This document shows positions 1 through 5,071 of a stretch of 5,631 bases of DNA, piece by piece. Source of the stretch: Bacteriovoracaceae bacterium (GTDB taxonomy: Bacteria; Bdellovibrionota; UBA1018). The stretch is taken from assembly GCA_947500275.1 (NCBI GenBank), contig CANMSW010000160.1, positions 1-5,631 on the forward strand, given 5' to 3'. Below the pieces are notes generated by a model. That model worked only from the letters and a program-made list of their open reading frames with translations. It searched no databases and was not told the DNA's origin. The translations under genes were made by a program, and so were the position numbers. Positions within the stretch are counted from its first letter, which is position 1. Each line of letters begins with the position of its first letter.

Positions 1-1
1 C

Positions 2-415
2 CTGCCGATTCAAGGCGTTCTGTATTCGACGGTCGGTTCGGATGGGAAAGCACCTCAAGGAGCCCCGGTTGAGCGCCTGCCTGAAGTTTTCCCCCTTTCT
101 CGCGTGAAGCTTTTGAGCGGCGACGGGGTTGAGCAGTTGAAGCGATTAGTCGGCGAGCGAACGCAGATTGTTTACGGTTTTATACCGGTGAGCCACTTGA
201 TGCGTGATTCAGCGATTGGTGTTCGGTTCGCTGGCGGTTTGGAGAGTTTGGAACTCGCGGTAATTACCCCTGAGTATCGAAAGCGATTGCTAGTGCCGAA
301 GTACTTCAAAAAGCTGAACGCTCAATCCAAGCTCCTGCGCCCCGACCCCAAGCGGCTGCCGGATGCTCCAACCACGCTCAAGTTACTCGCCGACAACTAT
401 TGTGTTGGGCGATGA
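2..415 (+). CDS. C-terminal fragment of an unidentified protein (5' end outside window)
   Basis: The frame is open from the left edge to a TGA at 413-415, giving 137 visible residues. A GTG at 104 could be read as a start, but coding-like sequence continues upstream to the edge in the same frame, so a truncated longer gene is more likely. The visible part is soluble-looking, with no membrane span and no cysteine motif. It has a strongly basic stretch near the end (YRKRLLVPKYFKKLNAQSK, then RPDPKRLP) and ends in DNYCVGR. I do not recognise the family. It lies 39 bp upstream of the ABC ATPase on the same strand. In Myxococcus the ABC pair is preceded by pilG, but nothing seen here supports calling this PilG. 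The coding call is fairly sure and the function is unknown. Confidence 0.6.
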   Translation: MPIQGVLYSTVGSDGKAPQGAPVERLPEVFPLSRVKLLSGDGVEQLKRLVGERTQIVYGFIPVSHLMRDSAIGVRFAGGLESLELAVITPEYRKRLLVPKYFKKLNAQSKLLRPDPKRLPDAPTTLKLLADNYCVGR

Positions 416-417
416 GA

Positions 418-445
418 TTGACCCTGTCCCGGTTACTCTACTATT
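418..445 (+). promoter_or_regulatory. Weak sigma70-like promoter candidate before the ABC genes
   Basis: TTGACC at 418-423 matches the -35 consensus at five of six bases. TATTCT at 440-445 matches the -10 consensus at four of six, with a 16-bp spacer. Transcription would start near 452, almost on the GTG at 455, so the message would be nearly leaderless, consistent with the lack of a clear Shine-Dalgarno there. The match could be chance, and the ABC genes may simply be read through from the upstream gene. Confidence 0.2.
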
Positions 446-454
446 CTTGCGAGC

Positions 455-1465
455 GTGAACTCCACCGTATCGGCTCTGCTTGAAATTCGAGATATCCATC
501 AGTCTTTTCGTTCCGGCTTTCTGATGAAGCGTTCAGAAGTTCTGCACGGGATCTCTTTTGATGTCCCATCGGGATCCGTATTTGGTTTCTTGGGGCCGAA
601 TGGAGCAGGAAAGACGACCTTGATTCACTTAGTGACCGGGATTCGGCGCCCCGTCTCGGGGAGCGTGCAGCTTCAGGGAATCAGCACGCAAGATCCGCGA
701 GCTCGTGCGAAAATGGGGTACCTCCCGGAGCGGCCTTATTTTCATGAGCACCTCACTGGCGAGTCGTTTCTTCATTACTTTGGAAGCCTCTCTGGCCTGA
801 CCCGACAAGAAGTAGATCAGAAAATTCCGAAGGTTCTTCATGCGGTGGGGCTGGCGCATGCTCGAAAACACGAGTTGAAAAGTTACTCGAAAGGCATGCT
901 CCAACGGATTGGTATCGCCCAAGCGATTCTTCATGATCCGAAGCTTCTGATTTTGGACGAACCGATGAGTGGATTGGACCCGGTCGGACGAAAGGAAATC
1001 CGGGAGCTGATTTTGAAGTTAGCGGGCGAAGGTCGGACGATCTTTTTTTCGTCCCATGTGATTCCTGATGTCGAAGCGATTTGCGATCAAGTTGCGATTT
1101 TAGAGAAGGGGCGTTTGCGAGGCTGTGGACCGATCTCGGGTTTCTTGGATCGGGAAGGAACGCAGAAAGTAGAAGTGGCGTTAGCGGGGGTGGGTTCACT
1201 GGAGTCGCTGAAATTGCCTGCAGGTCGATATCTGGATTGCGTCTCTGGGGCTCGTGCCATTCCCGAAGGACTCAGGCTTTTTGTCGAAGGCCGTGCCAAC
1301 ACAACCGAGCTCTTGGCACGTGCCCTGAGTATCGCAGGTGTTGAGGTCCTCTGGGTGAATCCAGTTCGTCCTTCGCTAGAGGATTTTTTCGGGCAGCAGA
1401 AGTCCGAAGCTTCGAATCGTTCGCCCGAAGGGAAGTTTACGAACCCGAATGCGGGTGAGGTTTGA
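455..1465 (+). CDS. ABC exporter ATP-binding protein (PilH-like, linked to type IV pilus genes)
   Basis: This is a 336-residue ABC ATPase that would power the permease encoded immediately downstream from the cytoplasmic face of the inner membrane. The motifs are in order: Walker A GPNGAGKTT at residues 47-55, a Q-loop-region YLPE at 89-92 (common in ABC-2 exporter ATPases in place of glutamine), signature YSKGMLQR at 144-151, Walker B LLILDEP at 164-170 with catalytic Glu169, D-loop SGLD, and H-loop His201. Residues from about 235 form the C-terminal accessory region usual in this subfamily, ending in a polar tail of about 20 residues. The GTG at 455 is chosen because the ABC domain begins at LEIRDIHQSF (residue 9 onward) and the next ATG falls inside it; in-frame stops lie just upstream. 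The Shine-Dalgarno is poor. Cargo is unknown. The M. xanthus counterpart beside pilD, PilH, is needed for pilus biogenesis; a shared role here is inferred from gene order. Confidence 0.93.
   Translation: MNSTVSALLEIRDIHQSFRSGFLMKRSEVLHGISFDVPSGSVFGFLGPNGAGKTTLIHLVTGIRRPVSGSVQLQGISTQDPRARAKMGYLPERPYFHEHLTGESFLHYFGSLSGLTRQEVDQKIPKVLHAVGLAHARKHELKSYSKGMLQRIGIAQAILHDPKLLILDEPMSGLDPVGRKEIRELILKLAGEGRTIFFSSHVIPDVEAICDQVAILEKGRLRGCGPISGFLDREGTQKVEVALAGVGSLESLKLPAGRYLDCVSGARAIPEGLRLFVEGRANTTELLARALSIAGVEVLWVNPVRPSLEDFFGQQKSEASNRSPEGKFTNPNAGEV
1453..1460 (+). promoter_or_regulatory. Ribosome binding site deciding the permease start
   Basis: GGGTGAGG lies 7 nt before the ATG at 1468 and only 1 nt before the alternative TTG at 1462. 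The spacing favours ATG 1468 as the real start. The site is inside the last codons of the ATPase gene, so the two genes are likely translationally coupled. Confidence 0.6.
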
Positions 1466-1467
1466 TC

Positions 1468-2301
1468 ATGAAGCCTTCTGAAGGAAATGCCTCTGCAGAG
1501 TCCGATTATCGCGTTCCTGGGACTTGGTCCGTTTCCCTCGCCGTTGCTCGGGTGGGATTTGCTGAAATTCTGAGGGACCGAATTCTTTTGAATATTGTCG
1601 TTTTGACGGTTTTGATGATCCTTGCCTCGGTGATTACAGCCCAGATTACGCCCTCGGTGACGGCCCGAGTTCTGACGGATTTTAGTTGGGGGGCACTTTT
1701 GGTCTCCTGTTTTGCGATCGCACTCACTCAGGGGGCGTCGGTTGTGGGCAGGGAAATCGAACGCCGCACGATCCTCGTAGCGCTGGCTCGTCCCATCCAC
1801 CGCGCGCAGTGGTTGGTGGGTAAGTTCCTTGGGGTGGCTTCCGTAGTGACATTAAACGGGGTGCTTCTGTTCTTGGTGAGTTGCGCGCTTGTGTATGGAA
1901 TGTTGGGGAGCGATGAGAGTCTGTCCCCCCTTTTCACCCGCTTGGCGGCAGCTTCTTTGCTGCTTGTGCAGTCTTGGGTCATTGTAGCGGTCGCGTTGTT
2001 TTTTTCGACGTTCACGACCACCTCGCTATCGGTCGTATTAACGGTGGGCGTCTATCTGATGGGGGCATCTTCGTCCCAAATTCGCTGGCTGGCCGGCCAA
2101 AGCGAGGGGCCCGCGCGTTGGGTCCTGGGTGGGGTTGCTGCTGGAATCCCCAACTTCGATGTCTTTCACCTCTCCCGAGAACTGACTTACGGGCTTTCGG
2201 TAGAGTGGGTACGCGTTTTTTCAGGAATCGGCTATGGACTGATTTGGTGCGTAATCCCCTTAGTTGCTGGAGGATATCTCCTGCAGAAGAGAGATTTATG
2301 A
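1468..2301 (+). CDS. ABC-2 type transporter permease (PilI-like)
   Basis: This 277-residue integral membrane protein is the membrane half of the ABC exporter whose ATPase ends 2 bp upstream. After a polar cytoplasmic tail of about 25 residues there are roughly six hydrophobic spans, at about 41-60, 73-92, 121-146, 160-180, 186-202 and 250-272. The segment after span two, GREIERRTILVALARPIHR (94-112), is the cytoplasmic coupling region typical of NosY-like ABC-2 permeases, whose members share an ER-T-LLSRP pattern there. The protein ends in LLQKRDL, also usual for this group. The ATG at 1468 is preferred over TTG 1462 because of the ribosome site at 1453-1460. Its TGA overlaps the pilD start as ATGA. 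The loop coded near 1917-1929 carries a short copy of a repeat word also found twice in pilD. The substrate cannot be read from the sequence; the pilus link rests on gene order. Confidence 0.88.
   Translation: MKPSEGNASAESDYRVPGTWSVSLAVARVGFAEILRDRILLNIVVLTVLMILASVITAQITPSVTARVLTDFSWGALLVSCFAIALTQGASVVGREIERRTILVALARPIHRAQWLVGKFLGVASVVTLNGVLLFLVSCALVYGMLGSDESLSPLFTRLAAASLLLVQSWVIVAVALFFSTFTTTSLSVVLTVGVYLMGASSSQIRWLAGQSEGPARWVLGGVAAGIPNFDVFHLSRELTYGLSVEWVRVFSGIGYGLIWCVIPLVAGGYLLQKRDL
1917..1929 (+). repeat. Partial copy of the GGGGAGTCTGTCCCC repeat inside the permease gene
   Basis: GAGTCTGTCCCCC here is identical over 13 bases to 2996-3008 in pilD. A separate GGGGA at 1905-1909 faces the TCCCC at 1924-1928, so the palindromic arms are present but 14 bases apart instead of five. 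It encodes ESLSP in the loop between spans three and four of the permease. It may be a decayed copy of the pilD repeat or a chance match. Confidence 0.45.
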
Positions 2302-3188
2302 TGACCTTGCCCTCGATCCATCTGATGCAGTTTTTTTTAACGTTGAGCCTGGGGCTCGTTGTTGGGAGTTTTCTTAACGTTGTGATCGCGCGGCTCCCTC
2401 AGGGTCGATCGATTGTTCGTCCTCCGAGTCATTGTCCGCAGTGCCAGACGCCCATCCGTTGGTATGACAATGTGCCGGTTTTCAGTTGGCTCGTTCTGCT
2501 TCGAGGGAAATGCCGGAGCTGCAAAGCGGCGATCTCCGCGCGCTACCCGTTGGTTGAACTCCTCACAGCGCTTTTGTTTTTGGCGTCTTGGAGTCGCTTC
2601 GGCTGGAACTGGTCCCTGTGGCTAAGGGACTGGCCGCTGATGGCGGCGCTGGTCGCGGTGACCTTCATTGATCTCGACTTAAGAATTATCCCGGATGAGA
2701 TCAGTTTGGGTGGATTGGTATGGGGGCTCCTGACTTGTTTTTTGGATCCGCGATTGGGAGTCATCGGCGCGCTGGCTGGGGCTGCGCTCGGATTTGGAGT
2801 CTTCTACGGATTCGCTTGGGTTTACTGGTTCCTGACCAAGCGCTCGGGCTTGGGTGGAGGGGATATCAAGCTGTTGGCGATGTTAGGGGCCTTTGTGGGG
2901 GTTGGTGGCGTTTTCTCAACGATCTTAATAAGTTCGGTGTTGGGAAGCGTGATTGGGATCCTGACCGCGGTCGTGGAAAAGCGGCGTAGGAAGGGGAGTC
3001 TGTCCCCCGGTTTGCCCTCGGGGCTCTCCTCGGCAGACGGGGAGTCTGTCCCCACTTCTGAGCTTCAAGCCTCGGATGACTCCGTTCTAAAAACTGCGAT
3101 TCCCTATGGTCCTTTCTTGGTGATCGGGGCAATCTCGTACCACTTACTAGGTGATGCACCATGGTTCCCATTCACGATACCGATGTAG
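2298..3188 (+). CDS. pilD: Prepilin peptidase / N-methyltransferase (type IV leader peptidase)
   Basis: PilD is an inner-membrane aspartic protease that cleaves type IV prepilin leaders and methylates the new N-terminus. The 296-residue product has the full architecture: an N-terminal span with GSFLNVVIARLP (23-34); the cytoplasmic methyltransferase-type domain with two CxxC pairs, Cys46/Cys49 and Cys72/Cys75, expected to bind zinc; YPLVELLTALLF; and multiple spans of the peptidase domain. The two catalytic aspartates are in FIDLDLRIIPD (Asp125) and GLGGGDIK (Asp189). The closing motif IPYGPFLVIGA (268-278) is also typical. ATG 2298 overlaps the permease stop as ATGA, and ATG 2301 is an equally possible start. 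Oddity: between the last-but-one span and the IPYGPF motif there is an unusually long polar loop (about 228-265), with residues 232-252 coded by DNA carrying two copies of a palindromic repeat. The active-site motifs are intact, so the enzyme is probably functional. Confidence 0.95.
   Translation: MMTLPSIHLMQFFLTLSLGLVVGSFLNVVIARLPQGRSIVRPPSHCPQCQTPIRWYDNVPVFSWLVLLRGKCRSCKAAISARYPLVELLTALLFLASWSRFGWNWSLWLRDWPLMAALVAVTFIDLDLRIIPDEISLGGLVWGLLTCFLDPRLGVIGALAGAALGFGVFYGFAWVYWFLTKRSGLGGGDIKLLAMLGAFVGVGGVFSTILISSVLGSVIGILTAVVEKRRRKGSLSPGLPSGLSSADGESVPTSELQASDDSVLKTAIPYGPFLVIGAISYHLLGDAPWFPFTIPM
2993..3007 (+). repeat. Palindromic repeat GGGGAGTCTGTCCCC, copy 1
   Basis: A 15-bp inverted repeat with arms GGGGA/TCCCC and a 5-nt centre, identical to the copy at 3039-3053. 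In the pilD frame it reads GSLSP. Confidence 0.8.
3039..3053 (+). repeat. Palindromic repeat GGGGAGTCTGTCCCC, copy 2
   Basis: An exact second copy, offset 46 bp from copy 1. The offset is not a multiple of three, so the same DNA is read in another frame (GESVP). That argues the conserved unit is the DNA word and not a peptide. The 31 bp between the copies include a smaller palindrome-like stretch, GCCCTCGGGGC, at 3014-3024. Pairs of short G/C-rich palindromes are typical of REP elements. Confidence 0.8.
3149..3154 (+). promoter_or_regulatory. Ribosome binding site for the gene starting at 3161
   Basis: AGGTGA, 6 nt before ATG 3161, lies inside the pilD coding sequence. It supports the 28-bp overlapping start over any later one. 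Confidence 0.55.
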
Positions 3189-3811
3189 CCGAAAAACGAT
3201 GGACCGACGACGAGTGGCGGCAGTTCGAACTTTGGGAAAAGATCGAACTGCGTCTGCGGCGGCGAAAGCACGTCTGGATCGCCATCACTGCCGCGCTTTT
3301 TCTGCTCCTCTCCTCAGTCCCCATTGCCCTTGAAATGTGGCCCAAGTGGGTTGGACTCCATGTCAGTCGGCAAATCGCCCAGGAAGTGAACCGCCTCCGT
3401 GGTCGCGCGATTCTCGAAGCGGGGGCTCAGAGGATCGCGTTCTCCACCGACGCTGGATTAAACTATCAAATTGAACGCGCCGAAAATTGCTCCTCGCCCG
3501 CCGAGCTTTGGAAGCCGGTCAAGTCGGGGGGCTTCCTTCGGTCGAAGCTTGGCCGTTCGATAGCCGAACGCTTTCGGGTTCTGGATGTAGATTCTGGGCG
3601 CGCGTTGGGCGTTCCGTCGCTCGTCCATCAAATCTGCTTTGACGCCATTCATGGGTTTTCAGGTGTGACCCCTCCCGGTCAAGCTCAGGCCCAGGCTTCT
3701 AAAGCTCTCGGGGTTGCGGTCGCCAGGCAGATCGATATCGATGAAAAACGCCTCGATCGTGTCTCCGTCGTTCTCTTGACGGGGAACTCCGCCGAGGTTG
3801 ATTTCGAATAG
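3161..3811 (+). CDS. Unidentified single-pass membrane protein between pilD and pilM
   Basis: The product is 216 residues and I do not recognise its family. It has a charged N-terminal tail with a tryptophan-rich acidic stretch (KRWTDDEWRQFELWEKIE) followed by a basic cluster (RLRRRKH, 31-37). One hydrophobic span runs from about 38 to 58, and the positive-inside rule then places about 155 residues in the periplasm. That domain starts with a helical-looking segment (HVSRQIAQEVNRLRGRAILEAG), continues into probable beta structure, and has just two cysteines, Cys110 and Cys159, which could form a disulfide. No prepilin cleavage motif and no lipobox are visible. The helix-then-strand pattern after the span faintly recalls pseudopilins, but this is only an impression. 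The gene overlaps pilD by 28 bp with a good ribosome site, so it is probably co-expressed with pilD. A role as a pilus accessory protein is inferred from position only. Confidence 0.85.
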   Translation: MVPIHDTDVAEKRWTDDEWRQFELWEKIELRLRRRKHVWIAITAALFLLLSSVPIALEMWPKWVGLHVSRQIAQEVNRLRGRAILEAGAQRIAFSTDAGLNYQIERAENCSSPAELWKPVKSGGFLRSKLGRSIAERFRVLDVDSGRALGVPSLVHQICFDAIHGFSGVTPPGQAQAQASKALGVAVARQIDIDEKRLDRVSVVLLTGNSAEVDFE

Positions 3812-3828
3812 AAACTTCTGTTCCAGCT

Positions 3829-3838
3829 CAGATATCTG
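3829..3838. promoter_or_regulatory. 10-bp perfect palindrome upstream of the pilM promoter, possible operator
   Basis: CAGATATCTG is a perfect palindrome whose right end is 9 bp before the proposed -35 box. Short inverted arms AACTT (3813-3817) and AAGTT (3845-3849) surround it. Its position suits an activator or repressor site, but no known regulator motif is recognised. The stretch also lacks the T-run needed to call it a terminator for the upstream gene. Confidence 0.3.
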
Positions 3839-3847
3839 TTTGAAAAG

Positions 3848-3875
3848 TTGACGCTCTCTCCACAGCCGGTAGAAT
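3848..3875 (+). promoter_or_regulatory. Sigma70-type promoter for pilM-pilN
   Basis: TTGACG (3848-3853) and TAGAAT (3870-3875) each match the consensus at five of six bases, with a 16-bp spacer. Transcription would begin near 3882, leaving a leader of about 90 nt before the pilM ATG. It sits in the only long gap of the window, which strengthens the call. It implies that pilMN and the genes downstream can be expressed independently of the ABC-pilD group. Confidence 0.6.
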
Positions 3876-3900
3876 CTAAAGCAGTGGCAAGTACTTACGA

Positions 3901-3949
3901 CCTCCTCTCGCGCAAGAGGCGTGTAATGAGGACACCTCGAATTCAGGTG
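3901..3949 (+). promoter_or_regulatory. Structured pilM leader with short, partly competing hairpins
   Basis: Three short stems can be drawn. CCTCT (3904-3908) pairs with AGAGG (3915-3919) around a 6-nt loop. GAGG (3928-3931) pairs with CCTC (3935-3938). CACCT (3933-3937) pairs with AGGTG (3945-3949) around a 7-nt loop. The second and third share bases and cannot form together. The stems are short (4-5 bp), so stability is uncertain. No known riboswitch consensus is recognised. Confidence 0.3.
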
Positions 3950-3973
3950 GGATGCGGAAGATAACGGAGTTCC

Positions 3974-5071
3974 ATGGCAGGGACCAAGAGCGGACAGGGA
4001 TTAGGATCTCTGTTCTCGAAACTTTCAGGAATTTTCTCGGGAGGCGGTGGCTCTGCCATCGGTCTGAGCATCGGCTCGTCTTCGATCAAACTGATCGAGC
4101 TTCAGCGGAGTGGGAAGTCCTGGAGGCTCGAAAGTTGGGGTGTGGTTCAACTTCCTGATGACGCTTTGGCTCACCGTGAAATCGTGAATTCGATCGCAGT
4201 GGTCGATAGTCTAAAGGCTCTGACTTCGAGTCTTAAGCTCAAGAGCAAGAATGTTTGCACGGCCCTCTCCGGTCCATCGATGATGATCAAACGCCTGCAG
4301 TTGGAAGTTCCGAATCCCAAAGAGATTCAAGAGCAGGTGTTTTGGGAAGCTGAAAACTACATTCCTTTTGATCATTCGGACCTCGTCATGGATTTTGAAA
4401 TGCTTTCGCGGTCCAAGGACAGTCTGACTGACGTGATGCTGGTCGCTGCAAAGCGGACCGTCGTCGACAGTTTTATGGGCGTCATTTCGGACAGCGGTCT
4501 GCAACCGAAAGTAGTCGATGCTGATTTTTTCGCGCTTCAAAATGTTTACGAAGCGAACTATCCGTCGACGCCCGGGGAATCCGTGGCCTTGATTGATATA
4601 GGTGCGACTGGCACCAAAATGGTCGTCCTTTCGGACGGGATTCCAGTTTTTACAAAAGACTCGGCCATGGGTGGAAGAACGCTGACTTCTGAAATTCAGC
4701 GCCAGATGGGGCACTCCCTTGAGGATGCGGAATCTCTGAAGCTAGGTGGAGCGGGGGGGATTCCTCAGGAAGTTCTGGATATCCTCCGCGTTGGGAGCGA
4801 AAACCTGGCGACTGAGATCAAGGCTGCATTGAATTATTACTCGGCGTCTTCGGTGGGGGCCCCCGTGGGGCCCATCTATCTCAGTGGCGGATGCTCATTG
4901 GTACCTGGGCTTCCTCAAGTGATCGAAGAAGTGACCGGGCGTCCGGTTCAGTACCTCAATCCGTTCGGCGCGATCGCTGCCGATCCGGCGCAATTTTCTG
5001 AGGACTATTTGCGGTCCATATCAGCCCTAGCCGTGATCCCGGTGGGTTTGGCGCTGAGGGCCGGATCATGA
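3974..5071 (+). CDS. pilM: Type IV pilus assembly protein PilM (actin-like, SHS2-type)
   Basis: PilM is a cytoplasmic FtsA/actin-like protein that docks on the N-terminal tail of PilN and links the inner-membrane platform to the cytoplasmic motors. The 365-residue product matches the family along its length: phosphate-1 loop IGLSIGSSSIKLIEL (29-43); the 1C-type region including KRLQLEVPNPKEIQEQVFWEAENYIPFD (106-133); DVMLVAAKR (153-161); phosphate-2 loop ALIDIGATGTKMVV (205-218) with Asp208; and adenosine motif IYLSGGCSLVPGLPQVIEE (301-319). Two oddities are visible. The first loop carries Ser32 where an acidic residue (GLDIG or GLEIG) is usual. The N-terminus also extends about 26 residues with an amphipathic-looking LGSLFSKLSGIF and a GGGG hinge before the fold. 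ATG 3974 follows CGGAG with short (4-nt) spacing. The TGA overlaps the pilN start as ATGA. Confidence 0.95.
   Translation: MAGTKSGQGLGSLFSKLSGIFSGGGGSAIGLSIGSSSIKLIELQRSGKSWRLESWGVVQLPDDALAHREIVNSIAVVDSLKALTSSLKLKSKNVCTALSGPSMMIKRLQLEVPNPKEIQEQVFWEAENYIPFDHSDLVMDFEMLSRSKDSLTDVMLVAAKRTVVDSFMGVISDSGLQPKVVDADFFALQNVYEANYPSTPGESVALIDIGATGTKMVVLSDGIPVFTKDSAMGGRTLTSEIQRQMGHSLEDAESLKLGGAGGIPQEVLDILRVGSENLATEIKAALNYYSASSVGAPVGPIYLSGGCSLVPGLPQVIEEVTGRPVQYLNPFGAIAADPAQFSEDYLRSISALAVIPVGLALRAGS

Noticed and set aside
418..430. Further copy of the repeat word near the ABC gene start
   Set aside because: CCTGTCCCGG shares only a short CTGTCCC core and has no GGGGA arm, so a relation is not supported.
1087..1800. 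237-codon open frame on the minus strand
   Set aside because: It is antisense to the two ABC genes, its product is a low-sense Arg/Ser/Pro-rich sequence, and those genes carry all expected motifs on the plus strand.
1974..2297. Upstream extension of the pilD frame to an ATG at 1974
   Set aside because: It lies wholly inside the permease gene, its translation looks non-biological, and the PilD family begins near the ATG at 2298 with the expected first span.
2993..3053. CRISPR array or tandem repeat
   Set aside because: There are only two 15-bp palindromic units with one 31-bp interval, inside a coding frame, with no cas genes or further units.
3812..3850. Intrinsic terminator after the gene ending at 3811
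   Set aside because: Inverted bases exist (the 3829-3838 palindrome), but the stem is AT-rich and short and no T-run follows.
3881..3973. c-di-GMP (GEMM) riboswitch in the pilM leader
   Set aside because: Considered because such riboswitches can control motility genes, but the conserved GEMM core segments are not present.
3952..4158. Short plus-strand frame starting 22 bp before pilM
   Set aside because: It runs in another frame through the N-terminal coding part of pilM, and its product resembles no protein. The pilM frame is clearly the real one.
4211..4714. 167-codon open frame on the minus strand
   Set aside because: It is antisense to the conserved core of pilM, with no recognisable domain or ribosome site.
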